A stretch of DNA of 64,000 nucleotides from Sphingopyxis macrogoltabida (lineage in GTDB: Bacteria > Pseudomonadota > Alphaproteobacteria > Sphingomonadales > Sphingomonadaceae): contig NZ_CP009429.1 in NCBI RefSeq assembly GCF_001314325.1, forward strand, positions 4,960,501 to 5,024,500. The letters are read 5' to 3'. A program made the translations under genes and the position numbers. The notes under the pieces were generated by a model. It had not been told where the DNA came from. It did no database searches and saw nothing but the letters and a program-made list of their open reading frames with translations. Below are positions 7,283 through 15,285 of the stretch, one piece after another; position 1 is the first letter of the stretch; each line of letters opens with the position of its first letter.

Positions 7283-9144
7283 CCGGCGCCATCCCGTCGA
7301 TCGCGCTGGTCGGCAACCCCAATGCCGGCAAATCGAGCCTGTTCAACGCGCTGACCGGCGCGCGGCAAAAAATTGCCAATTACCCGGGCGTCACCGTCGA
7401 ACGAAAGGCGGGGCATGCCAGTTTCGCCGACGGCCGTCCGATCTCGCTGATCGACCTGCCCGGCAGCTACAGCCTGACCCCGGCGAGCCCCGACGAGGCG
7501 GTGACGCGCGACGTCATCATGGGCCGCCAGCATGGCGAGCAGCGCCCCGATGCGCTGGTCGTCGTGCTCGATGCCGCGAACCTCGACAACCATCTCTGCT
7601 TTGCGCTCGAACTGATCGCGCTCGGCCTGCCGACCGTCGTCGCGCTCAACATGCTCGACCTTGCCGAGCGCGACGGGCTGACGCTCGACCCGGCACGGCT
7701 CTCGGCCGAACTCGGCGTCCCCGTCGTCCCGACCGTCGCGGTGCGGCGGCGCGGCCTGACCGAGCTGCTCGCCGCGCTCGACGAGGCGATGCGGACGCAG
7801 GTGCCGCGCACCGATGCCGCCGCCGCGGCGCCGGCCGCCGACAAGTCGCTGCACCAGCGCGCCCGCGCCATTTCGCGCGCCGCGACGCTTGCCGAAACGC
7901 CGGTGCGCCGCTGGACGCAGCGCGTTGATGCGGTGGTGCTCCACCCGGTCGCGGGCTTTGCGATCCTGCTCGCGCTGATGTTCGTGATGTTCCAGGCGGT
8001 CTATGCCTGGGCCGGCCCGCCCGCCGACGCACTCGAGGGCCTCGTCGGCACGGCGCAGCAATGGGTGGTCGCCAACCTCCCCGAAAATTTCCTCCGCGAC
8101 CTTGTCGTCGAGGGGCTGCTCGCGGGCGTCGGCGCGGTCGTCGTCTTCCTGCCGCAGATCCTGATCCTCTTCCTCTTCATCCTCCTCCTCGAAGCGTCGG
8201 GCTATATGACGCGCGCCGCGTTCCTGATGGACGGGCTGATGGCCAAGGTCGGATTGTCGGGACGCGGTTTCATCCCGCTGCTCTCCAGCTTTGCCTGCGC
8301 CGTTCCCGGGATCATGGCGACGCGTGCGATTCCCGATGCGAAGGACCGGCTGACGACGATCCTGATCGCGCCGCTGATGACCTGTTCGGCGCGATTGCCG
8401 GTCTATGCGCTGATCATCGCCGCCTTCATCCCCGATCGCGGCGTCGGCGGCACGAGCATCGGATTGCAGGGGCTGGTGCTGTTCGGTCTCTATCTTGCCG
8501 GCATCGTCGGCGCGCTCGCCGTCGCCTTCGCGCTCCGCCGCACGGTGGCAAAGGGCGACGCCGCGGGCTTCATGATGGAAATGCCGCGCTACCAGATGCC
8601 GCAGTGGCGCGACATCGCGATCGGCCTGTGGCAGCGCGCATGGATCTTCCTCCGCCGCGCCGGGACGATCATCGCGATGACCACCGTCATCCTGTGGCTG
8701 CTCCTGAGCTTCCCCAAGGCGCCCGCAGGCGAAAGCCAGGTCGAATATAGCGTCGCCGGCCGCATCGCGAGCGGGCTGGAGGTCGCGGTCGCGCCGATCG
8801 GCTTCAACCACGACATCGCGCTCGCGCTGATCCCGGCGATGGCGGCGCGCGAGGTCGCGGTGTCGGCGATGGCGACCGCCAACGCGATCGACGCGGGCGA
8901 CGACGAGGAGGCGATGGCCGAATCGCTCGGCGAACGGCTGCAGGGCAAATGGAGCCTCGCCACCGCGCTCGCCTTTCTCGCCTGGTTCGTCTTCGCGCCG
9001 CAATGCATTTCGACGATCGCCATCACCCGGCGAGAGACCAACGGGTGGAAATGGCCCATGTTCATGGTTGGCTATTTGTTCCTGCTCGCCTATGCCGCAG
9101 CAGGTATCACTTACTGGACAGCCGTCGCCTTTGGCCTAGGCTGA
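7279..9144 (+). CDS. feoB: FeoB, GTP-dependent ferrous iron transporter
   Basis: 621 aa. The N-terminal G domain has G1 GNPNAGKSS (12-20), G3 DLPGSYSL and G4 NMLD; the usual Gly-Lys-Thr/Ser is intact. The membrane domain (about 220-621) contains paired Gate regions with cysteines in [16 protein letters not shown] and [17 protein letters not shown], the conserved motifs of the iron path. It is shorter than the Escherichia coli protein (773 aa), in line with the compact alphaproteobacterial form; I see no truncation. FeoB imports Fe2+ across the inner membrane, induced under iron or oxygen limitation. Confidence 0.96.
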   Translation: MTGAIPSIALVGNPNAGKSSLFNALTGARQKIANYPGVTVERKAGHASFADGRPISLIDLPGSYSLTPASPDEAVTRDVIMGRQHGEQRPDALVVVLDAANLDNHLCFALELIALGLPTVVALNMLDLAERDGLTLDPARLSAELGVPVVPTVAVRRRGLTELLAALDEAMRTQVPRTDAAAAAPAADKSLHQRARAISRAATLAETPVRRWTQRVDAVVLHPVAGFAILLALMFVMFQAVYAWAGPPADALEGLVGTAQQWVVANLPENFLRDLVVEGLLAGVGAVVVFLPQILILFLFILLLEASGYMTRAAFLMDGLMAKVGLSGRGFIPLLSSFACAVPGIMATRAIPDAKDRLTTILIAPLMTCSARLPVYALIIAAFIPDRGVGGTSIGLQGLVLFGLYLAGIVGALAVAFALRRTVAKGDAAGFMMEMPRYQMPQWRDIAIGLWQRAWIFLRRAGTIIAMTTVILWLLLSFPKAPAGESQVEYSVAGRIASGLEVAVAPIGFNHDIALALIPAMAAREVAVSAMATANAIDAGDDEEAMAESLGERLQGKWSLATALAFLAWFVFAPQCISTIAITRRETNGWKWPMFMVGYLFLLAYAAAGITYWTAVAFGLG

Positions 9145-9176
9145 TCCTCCCAACTTTTGAGCGGAGCGGAGCGGCG

Positions 9177-9728
9177 ATGGCTGGCAGCGTCAACAAGGTA
9201 ATTTTGATCGGCAATCTCGGCGCCGATCCCGAAATCAAATCGTTCCAGAACGGCGGCAAGATCGCCAACATCCGCATCGCGACCAGCGAACAGTGGAAAG
9301 ACCGCATGTCGGGCGAGCGCAAGGAGCGCACCGAATGGCATAATGTCGTCGTCAACGGCGACGGGCTGGTCGGGGTGGTCGAGCGTTACCTGAAAAAGGG
9401 CTCGAAGGTTTACATCGAAGGGTCCTTGCGCACCCGCAAGTGGCAGGACCGCGACGGCAACGACCGCTACACGACCGAAGTCGTGATTGCGGGCATGGGC
9501 GGCACGCTGACCATGCTCGACGGCGCCCCCGGCGGCGGCGGTTCGCGCGGCGGCGATAGCTGGTCGCAGGGCGGCGGCTCGTCGGGCGGCTGGGATCAGG
9601 GCGGCGGTTCGGGCGGAAGCTCGGGCGGCGGCGGTTCGGGTGGCGGCTGGAACCAGGGCGGCGGTGGCGGCTCGGGCGGCGGACGCCCGCCGTTCGACGA
9701 CGATCTGGACGACGACGTCCCCTTCTGA
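9177..9728 (+). CDS. ssb: Single-stranded DNA-binding protein
   Basis: 183 aa. The OB-fold spans about 1-110 ([15 protein letters not shown], then [22 protein letters not shown] and the [11 protein letters not shown] strand). It is followed by a long Gly/Ser-rich linker (about 115-170) and the acidic tip ending DDDVPF, which recruits repair and replication partners. The start at 9177 matches the family N-terminus and follows GAGCGGAGCGG. It protects ssDNA during replication and repair. It lies 32 bases after feoB and 13 before mmcB. Confidence 0.97.
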   Translation: MAGSVNKVILIGNLGADPEIKSFQNGGKIANIRIATSEQWKDRMSGERKERTEWHNVVVNGDGLVGVVERYLKKGSKVYIEGSLRTRKWQDRDGNDRYTTEVVIAGMGGTLTMLDGAPGGGGSRGGDSWSQGGGSSGGWDQGGGSGGSSGGGGSGGGWNQGGGGGSGGGRPPFDDDLDDDVPF

Positions 9729-9741
9729 GGATTTCTGAGCG

Positions 9742-10212
9742 ATGGCGAGTGACCTGCTGACCGCCGCGGACGTCGCGCGCGGCGTATGCCGGCTGTTCGC
9801 GCAGCAGGGGCTGGTCGCGATCCCCGAGGTGCCGCTGCCCAACGGGCGGCGCACCGACCTCACCGCCATCGACGCGAGGGGCAATATCACCATCGTCGAG
9901 ATCAAGGTCAGCCGCGCCGACCTGCACGGCGACGGCAAATGGCCCGACTATTGCGACTGGTGCGACCGTTTCTATTGGGCGCTCGCGGCGGGGCTCGACC
10001 CCGCGATCCTCGAAACCGAGGGCTACCGGCCCGAAAGCTCGGGGCTGATCGTCGCCGACCGCTATGGCGCCGCAGTCGTGCGCGAAGCCGCGAGCTGCAA
10101 TCTCGCCCCCGCCCGGCGCAAGGCCGAATTGCTCCGCATCGGCCGCCTCGCGATGCGGCGGTCGATGCTCGCGGCCGATCCCGAACTGGCGGCGGGGTGG
10201 ATGGAAGGCTGA
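9742..10212 (+). CDS. MmcB-family DNA repair protein
   Basis: 156 aa. It shows a PD-(D/E)xK-like core: RRTDLTAIDARGNITIVEIKVSRAD supplies the Asp and Glu-x-Lys residues, followed by KWPDYCDWCDRFYWAL. This is the MmcB/DUF2194-like family; in Caulobacter MmcB is a DNA-damage-inducible factor acting with the ImuB/DnaE2 mutagenesis system. Location directly behind ssb fits a DNA-repair role. Nuclease activity is predicted from the fold, not demonstrated here. Confidence 0.85.
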   Translation: MASDLLTAADVARGVCRLFAQQGLVAIPEVPLPNGRRTDLTAIDARGNITIVEIKVSRADLHGDGKWPDYCDWCDRFYWALAAGLDPAILETEGYRPESSGLIVADRYGAAVVREAASCNLAPARRKAELLRIGRLAMRRSMLAADPELAAGWMEG

Positions 10213-10218
10213 AGCGGC

Positions 10219-10575
10219 TCAGCGCGGCTCGGTGCGCTCGTAATGGACGCACCAGGCGAGCGCAGCGCCCGATAGTCCCGTCCACAGGATCAGCCCGACC
10301 CATATCCCCCCGCCCATCAGCAGCGGCATGGCAATCAGGACAAGCGCGAGCGCGAATGACCCCAGCGCGACACGCAGATAGTTTTTGAGCGGACGCTGCG
10401 TCTGCGTTTCGACATGTTCGACGGCAAAGCCGAGGGCAACAATGATCGCGGTCAGCGCGATGCTGAAAAGATCGATCCCGTGGCGCAGGAAATTCAGCAG
10501 GAAAAGCACGGCGGCGGCCAGCCACACCGTATTTCGCCAACGCATGAAGCGCGGCGCGGGCGAGCCCGCCTTCAT
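10219..10575 (-). CDS. Small hypothetical membrane protein coupled to ribE
   Basis: 118 aa, start ATG at 10575 overlapping the ribE stop as ATGA. Four hydrophobic stretches are visible (about 14-28, 33-50, 65-82 and 86-105): TVWLAAAVLFLLNF, LFSIALTAIIVALGFAV, SFALALVLIAMPLL, IWVGLILWTGLSG. I recognise no family. It is the last gene of the minus-strand riboflavin operon and converges on mmcB with 6 bases between. A link to flavin metabolism or transport is possible by position only. Confidence 0.7.
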   Translation of the reverse strand: MKAGSPAPRFMRWRNTVWLAAAVLFLLNFLRHGIDLFSIALTAIIVALGFAVEHVETQTQRPLKNYLRVALGSFALALVLIAMPLLMGGGIWVGLILWTGLSGAALAWCVHYERTEPR

Positions 10576-11198
10576 CCCCGCGCCTGCATCCGCGCGAGAT
10601 AGCGCGCGAGGATATCGATCTCCAGATTGACCGGCCGCCCGGCCGCCGCTTCGTCGAGCGTCGTCATCGCCTGCGTGTGCGGGATGATGTTGAGCGTGAA
10701 ATGCGCCTCGCCGTTCGGCTGGTCGGTTACTTCGTTGACCGTCAGCGACACGCCGTCGACGGTGATCGAGCCCTTGGGGGCGATATGCGGCGCCAGCGCG
10801 GCGGGGGCGGCGACGGTGACCGTGATGCTGTCGCCGATCGGCTCGACCGACACGATGCGGCCGATATCGTCGACATGGCCGGTGACGATATGCCCGCCGA
10901 GTTCGTCGCCGATCTTCAGCGCCCGCTCGAGGTTGAGCCGGCGCCCCTGATCCCACATGCCCGGCGCGGTGCACGCGAGCGTTTCGGCGCTCGCGTCGAT
11001 CGCGAACCAGCCCGCCGGTCCGTTGCTGCCCTGATCGACGCCCTTTTCGACGACGGTCAGGCAGGCACCCGAACAGGCGATCGACGCGCCAAGGTCGATG
11101 CTGTCCACATCATAGGCGGTTTCGATGACGAGCCGGGTGTCGCCGCGATCCTCGCGGCTGCGAATGGTGCCGATGTCGGTGATGATTCCGGTGAACAT
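10572..11198 (-). CDS. ribE: Riboflavin synthase, alpha subunit
   Basis: 208 aa. It dismutates two lumazine molecules to riboflavin. The hallmark N-terminus MFTGIITDIG fixes the start at 11198. The two lumazine-binding barrels are visible as repeats: ASIACSGACLTVVEKG in the first and GSITVDGVSLTVNEV in the second, with HIVTGHVDDIG between. It is 7 bases downstream of ribD and completes, with ribB and ribH at 1.8-3.5 kb, all downstream steps except GTP cyclohydrolase II. Confidence 0.96.
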   Translation of the reverse strand: MFTGIITDIGTIRSREDRGDTRLVIETAYDVDSIDLGASIACSGACLTVVEKGVDQGSNGPAGWFAIDASAETLACTAPGMWDQGRRLNLERALKIGDELGGHIVTGHVDDIGRIVSVEPIGDSITVTVAAPAALAPHIAPKGSITVDGVSLTVNEVTDQPNGEAHFTLNIIPHTQAMTTLDEAAAGRPVNLEIDILARYLARMQARG

Positions 11199-11205
11199 AG
11201 GGTCC

Positions 11206-12180
11206 TCAAATTGTCCTGATGCGCTCGTAGACGTCGAGCCGGTCGCTGCCAAGCAGGCGGCTGTCGACAAGCCGCCAACGGCCGTGGGCATCGGCAAGGT
11301 CGGTCAGCCCGATGTCGCCGAGCGCCGGGCGGCCGCCGCCGATCAGCACCGGCGCGCGATAGAGCAGCAGCCGGTCGACGCGGTCGGCGGCGAGAAAGGC
11401 CGATGCCGCCCTCGCGCCGCCCTCGACGAGCAGCGAATCGACGCCCTCGACCGATTCGGGCGCAGCAACGGCGGTCCAGCCCGCGGGCGCGCTTCCCGAC
11501 GTCAGCAGCAATTTTTGCGGGCTGCGACCTTCGAGACCCGGCAAGCGCACGTCGAGCTTCGGCGCATCGGCGTCGAACGTACCGCGGCCGACAAGGATCG
11601 CCTGATGCTGTGCGCGTTCGAGGTGGCCGTGCGCCCGGGCGCGGTCGCCGGTGATCCAGCGGCTCGCGCCGTCGGCGAGCGCGATACAGCCGTCGAGCGA
11701 GGTCGCGAGCTTGAGCGTCACGAACGGCCGCCCTTCGGCCCGCCGCGTCCACCATGGGGCCATCGCGCGCCGCGCCTCGGCCGGCAGGACATTGAACAGG
11801 ACGTCGATCCCCGCGTCCTGCAGCCGCGCGATTCCGGCACCGTCGGTGCGCGGATCGGGGTCCTGCGCCGCGATCACCACGCGCGCGACGCCCGCGGCGA
11901 TCAGCAGGTCGCTACACGCCGGACCGCGGCCGCCGGCATGGGCGCAAGGTTCGAGGCTGACATAGGCAGTGGCGCCGCGCGCGGCTTCGCCCGCCGCCGC
12001 GAGCGCCACCGCTTCGGCGTGCGGGCGCCCGCCGGCCGCCGTCCAGCCGCGGCCGACGACCCGCCCTGCCTGCACCAGCACACATCCGACATTGGGGTTG
12101 GGCGCCGACTCCGGCCGGCCGCGCGACGACAGCGCGATGGCGGCCGCCATCCAGTCGGCGTCGGCGGGCGGACGCTGCAT
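11206..12180 (-). CDS. ribD: Bifunctional pyrimidine deaminase/reductase of riboflavin synthesis
   Basis: 324 aa. Residues 8-145 are a zinc cytidine-deaminase-like domain with PHAEAVAL (His54, Glu56) and the two zinc cysteines in EPCAHAGGRGPAC (Cys79, Cys89). Residues 150-324 are the reductase, with LKLATSLDGCIAL, SRWITGD and LLVEGGA. Together they convert the GTP cyclohydrolase II product to the ribityl-pyrimidine used by RibH. The start overlaps the upstream hypothetical gene's stop as ATGA, so the three-gene order hypothetical-ribD-ribE is one operon. Confidence 0.96.
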   Translation of the reverse strand: MQRPPADADWMAAAIALSSRGRPESAPNPNVGCVLVQAGRVVGRGWTAAGGRPHAEAVALAAAGEAARGATAYVSLEPCAHAGGRGPACSDLLIAAGVARVVIAAQDPDPRTDGAGIARLQDAGIDVLFNVLPAEARRAMAPWWTRRAEGRPFVTLKLATSLDGCIALADGASRWITGDRARAHGHLERAQHQAILVGRGTFDADAPKLDVRLPGLEGRSPQKLLLTSGSAPAGWTAVAAPESVEGVDSLLVEGGARAASAFLAADRVDRLLLYRAPVLIGGGRPALGDIGLTDLADAHGRWRLVDSRLLGSDRLDVYERIRTI

Positions 12181-12659
12181 CAGCGCCGGGGTTGATCCGC
12201 GGGAGCGGGCGGCGCCCCGCGCGCGGCGCGTTCGGCCAGCGTCGAGCGCGCCTGCGACGGCGCGGGCTTTTTCTTCGCCGCCGCCGCTTCTTCCGCACCG
12301 AGCGTTTCGCGCGTCACCTTGTCGGCCTCGCTCGAATCATATTCGATCCCCATGCTGTCGGCGAAACGCTGGTATTCGGCGCGCTTTTCGGCGTTGCGGC
12401 GCGTCGTCTCCTTGGCGCGCGCGACCCAGTCGGCGCGAATCTCGGCCTCCCCGCGCGTCGCCTTCCAATTTTCGAAATAGATGATCTGCGGCTTGGGCTT
12501 TTCATACGGGATCAGATATTCGGACACGCCGTGGAACACGACCCACGTCAGCGCCACCGCGACGCCCCATATCGCCCAGCGGTGCGGGCGCGGCTCGCGG
12601 ATATAGCTCCAGAAATCGGCGACGCCGCCGCCGACATCCATATTGTTGAACATTCCCAT
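12180..12659 (-). CDS. Hypothetical single-pass membrane protein, first gene of the ribDE operon
   Basis: 159 aa. A single hydrophobic helix (about 28-46, WAIWGVAVALTWVVFHGV) follows a short N-terminus, then a cytoplasmic or periplasmic charged domain with a coiled-coil-like stretch (ADWVARAKETTRRNAEKRAEYQ and similar) and a low-complexity Ala/Pro/Lys tail. I do not recognise it. It overlaps ribD by 4 bases, so its translation is coupled to ribD. The 250-base region upstream holds its promoter and the candidate small RNA on the other strand. Confidence 0.7.
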   Translation of the reverse strand: MGMFNNMDVGGGVADFWSYIREPRPHRWAIWGVAVALTWVVFHGVSEYLIPYEKPKPQIIYFENWKATRGEAEIRADWVARAKETTRRNAEKRAEYQRFADSMGIEYDSSEADKVTRETLGAEEAAAAKKKPAPSQARSTLAERAARGAPPAPADQPRR

Positions 12660-12749
12660 GACGCCAATTTAGGCGATGTCGCGCCGATTTGCGAGAGGGT
12701 CGAAGATTGCGCGAAACGGCGCTCGCGCCCAATGGCGATTGCAAAAAAT

Positions 12750-12778
12750 GCAACTGCGGATGTTCTTTTCGCAGTTGC
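12750..12778. repeat. 9-bp inverted repeat overlapping a promoter-like sequence
   Basis: GCAACTGCG (12750-12758) and its exact reverse complement CGCAGTTGC (12770-12778) flank 11 bases. The right arm overlaps a candidate -35 (TTGCGA, 12775-12780) that lies 17 bases before AATATC (12798-12803). A nested TTGCA-AAAAA-TGCAA is at 12739-12753. It could be an operator for the candidate RNA downstream. Confidence 0.45.
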
Positions 12779-12809
12779 GAAATTCATTGTGCACTGCAAT
12801 ATCACACTT

Positions 12810-12870
12810 GCCTTTTAGGCATCCTCTCCCAAAACTTTCACGGGCCACCCACGGGTGGCCCTTTTTTTTC
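12810..12870 (+). ncRNA. Candidate small RNA with C/U-rich loop and strong terminator
   Basis: A promoter-like pair (TTGCGA, 17 bases, AATATC) predicts a start near 12810. The predicted transcript has a small hairpin (TGCC-tttta-GGCA, 12809-12821), an unpaired stretch CCTCTCCC complementary to Shine-Dalgarno sequences, then a rho-independent terminator: GGGCCACCC (12842-12850) pairing with GGGTGGCCC (12853-12861) and eight T (12862-12869). No open frame on this strand needs that terminator. The architecture resembles alphaproteobacterial trans-acting RNAs with anti-Shine-Dalgarno loops (CuckoO/CcsR- or SuhB-like), but family membership is not tested. Confidence 0.5.
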
Positions 12871-12909
12871 GACCTTTTTGGTTGAGAGGGTCGATCCGGC
12901 TCGTCCGAA

Positions 12910-13371
12910 TCAATCTTGCGACGGGGTTCGCGTTTCGAATCGCCTGACTTCGGCGATGAAGCTTCCCGGCAGCGGGGTTGGCTGGCCGCTGTCGGTATCG
13001 AGATGCGCATAGCTGATCTCGATGTCGGTCAGCCGTTCGGTCCCGCGGAAAATCCCGCAATGCAAGGTGAAGCTCGTCCTTCCGAAGCGGCTGACCCGCG
13101 CCGCGATGGTAATCAGTTCGTCGAGCCGCGCCGGCGCGTGATAGTCGATCTCGCAATGTGTCTCGCGAATATCTGTACCATATTGGTTAAAGTACGGCCC
13201 GGGCTGCCCTTCGCCGAGCGCGCGGAAATATTCGGTCACGCCGATATCGGCATAGACGAGATAATTGGCGTTGAAGACGATGCTCTGCCCGTCGATCTCG
13301 TTGAACCGCACCCGCACGCGCTCCTGCACGCGGAAGTCGGCAAGCGGTACGTCGCTGCGAAGACCGGTCAT
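12910..13371 (-). CDS. Acyl-CoA thioesterase, 4HBT hot-dog fold
   Basis: 153 aa. The YbgC/4-hydroxybenzoyl-CoA-thioesterase pattern is clear: RVRFNEIDGQSIVFNANYLVYAD near the N-terminus contains the active-site Asp and helix, followed by HCEIDYHAPARLDELI and the strand pair around FTLHCGIFRG. It hydrolyses an acyl-CoA of unknown chain. It ends at 12910, converging on the small RNA terminator, and starts 9 bases before the stop of the aminopeptidase gene on the same strand, so the two are probably co-transcribed. Confidence 0.9.
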   Translation of the reverse strand: MTGLRSDVPLADFRVQERVRVRFNEIDGQSIVFNANYLVYADIGVTEYFRALGEGQPGPYFNQYGTDIRETHCEIDYHAPARLDELITIAARVSRFGRTSFTLHCGIFRGTERLTDIEISYAHLDTDSGQPTPLPGSFIAEVRRFETRTPSQD

Positions 13372-13380
13372 GCCCGCGCC

Positions 13381-15219
13381 TCAGGCCGCAAGCGCCGTCG
13401 GGGCGCGATCGATCGGCGCACAGGCGGCGGCAAGCCATTCGCGGTCGGCACCGTCCATCGCCGCGCCCAGCTTTTCGAGCACCTCGGCGTGATAGGCGTC
13501 GAGCCAGTCGGCCTCGGCCGGCGACAGCAGCGCCGCATCGACGAGGTCGCGTGCGATCGGCGCGAAGGTGATCGTCTCGAACGCCAGCATATCCTCCTCG
13601 GCCCCGTCGATGCGGACCGGAACCACGATGACGAGATTCTCGATACGGATGCCGAAGCTGCCCGCCTTATAATAGCCGGGCTCGTTCGAAAGGATCATGC
13701 CCGCGTGGAGCGCCTCCTCGGTGCCCGCCTGCCCGCCGGCGGGCTTGGCGATCCGCTGCGGCCCTTCGTGCACCGCCAGATAGGTGCCGACGCCGTGCCC
13801 GGTGCCGTGGGCATAATCGACCCCGTCGGCCCACAGATATTGCCGCGCGAGGATGTCGAGCTGGCTGCCGCGCGTCCCCTTGGGAAAACGCGCCGTCGCC
13901 AGCGCGATATGGCCCTTCAGCACCTGCGTGAAGCGGCGGCGCATTTCGGCGGTCGGCGTGCCGATCGCGATCGTGCGCGTGATGTCGGTGGTGCCGTCGT
14001 CATATTGCCCGCCCGAATCGACGAGGTAGAGCGTGCCGGTTTCGACCGCGCGGTTCGTCGTTTCGTCGACCTTGTAATGCGGCAAGGCGCCATTGGGTCC
14101 CGCGGCCGAGATGGTGTCGAACGACAGATCGCGGAGCGCGCCACTCGCCTCGCGATATTCGCGCAGCTTCGCCGCGGCGCCAAGCTCGTCGAGTCCGCCC
14201 TGCGGTGCGACCTCCGCCATCCATTTCAGGAAACGCGACACCGCGACGCCGTCGCGCACATGCGCAGCGCGGGTGCCGTCGAGCTCGACGTCGTTCTTGA
14301 TCGCTTTCGGCAGCACCGCCGGGTCGCGGTGGCGTTCGATCGTCGCACCGGCGGCTTCGAGCGCGGTGAAGATCGCCGCGACGGCGCGGTCGGGATCGAC
14401 GGCGACCTTCTTGCCCGCCAGATCCGCAAGCGCCGCCTCAAACGCTTCGCGATCGTGGATACGCACGCTGTTGCCGAGGTGCGCGCGCACCGCGTCGGTG
14501 ACCTTTTCGGGGGCGACGAACAGGTCAGCGGTCGCATCGGCATGGAGCAGGGCAAAGGCGAGCCCGACCGGCGTGTGGCTGACGTCGGTCCCGCGGATGT
14601 TGAAGGTCCAGGCGACCGAATCGAGCGCGGTCATCACCGTCGTGTCGAGCCCCTTCGCCCTCAGCCAGTCGGCAATGACCGCGCGCTTGTCGGCGGCCGC
14701 CTGCCCGGCGAGTTTCGTGTCGTACACCGTGACCACCGCATCGCTCGGCGCCGGCTGGTCGTCCCACGCCGCGTCGAGCGGATTCGCGTCGACCGCGACG
14801 AGGGTCGCGCCCTTCGCCGCCAGCGCCTTTTCCAGCCCGCGAGCCCAGTCAATGCTGTGGAGCCACGGGTCGTAGCCGACCTTCTGCCCCGCGCTGACGT
14901 TGGCGCCGAGCCATTCGGCGACGCTCGACTGCGGCACCCCGACATAGTCGAACAGCGTCCCGTCGACCTGATCGCGGACCTGCACCGTATAGCGGCCGTC
15001 GACGAACACCGCCGCCTTTTCGGGCAGCACCGCCGCCGTCCCCGCCGAGCCGCCGAAGCCGGTCAGCCACGCCATGCGCTGCGCATATTCGCCGACATAT
15101 TCGCTCATATGCTCGTCGCTGATCGGCACGACGAAACCGTCGAGGCCGCGCGCTTTCAACTCGGCGCGCAGGCGGGCGAGGCGCTCGGCGTGGATAGTGC
15201 CGGGGACGGGGCTGGACAT
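13381..15219 (-). CDS. Aminopeptidase P family metallopeptidase (Xaa-Pro, three-domain form)
   Basis: 612 aa, the long XPNPEP-like form with two creatinase-type N-terminal domains and a pita-bread catalytic domain. Metal ligands are present in order: the two Asp in YLVDSGGQYDDGTTDITR, His in YAHGTGHGVGTYL, Glu in MILSNEPGYY and Glu in FGIRIENLV. It removes N-terminal residues before proline in the cytoplasm. The start at 15219 is chosen from AGGAACAGCTC before the ATG; a much longer open frame upstream is only the antisense of the S9 peptidase. It is divergent from that peptidase with 66 bases between. Confidence 0.95.
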   Translation of the reverse strand: MSSPVPGTIHAERLARLRAELKARGLDGFVVPISDEHMSEYVGEYAQRMAWLTGFGGSAGTAAVLPEKAAVFVDGRYTVQVRDQVDGTLFDYVGVPQSSVAEWLGANVSAGQKVGYDPWLHSIDWARGLEKALAAKGATLVAVDANPLDAAWDDQPAPSDAVVTVYDTKLAGQAAADKRAVIADWLRAKGLDTTVMTALDSVAWTFNIRGTDVSHTPVGLAFALLHADATADLFVAPEKVTDAVRAHLGNSVRIHDREAFEAALADLAGKKVAVDPDRAVAAIFTALEAAGATIERHRDPAVLPKAIKNDVELDGTRAAHVRDGVAVSRFLKWMAEVAPQGGLDELGAAAKLREYREASGALRDLSFDTISAAGPNGALPHYKVDETTNRAVETGTLYLVDSGGQYDDGTTDITRTIAIGTPTAEMRRRFTQVLKGHIALATARFPKGTRGSQLDILARQYLWADGVDYAHGTGHGVGTYLAVHEGPQRIAKPAGGQAGTEEALHAGMILSNEPGYYKAGSFGIRIENLVIVVPVRIDGAEEDMLAFETITFAPIARDLVDAALLSPAEADWLDAYHAEVLEKLGAAMDGADREWLAAACAPIDRAPTALAA

Positions 15220-15285
15220 GAGCTGTTCCTTGTTCCTACATCGCGGCAATCCCGCCCATCGGGGCGACACCGCGGGAGTTTTGTG

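Noticed and set aside
12916..15285. Very long plus-strand open frame (continuous to 17451) in front of the S9 peptidase
   Set aside because: It is the antisense of the aminopeptidase P and thioesterase genes; the residues have no family pattern and a clear signal peptide starts at 15286.
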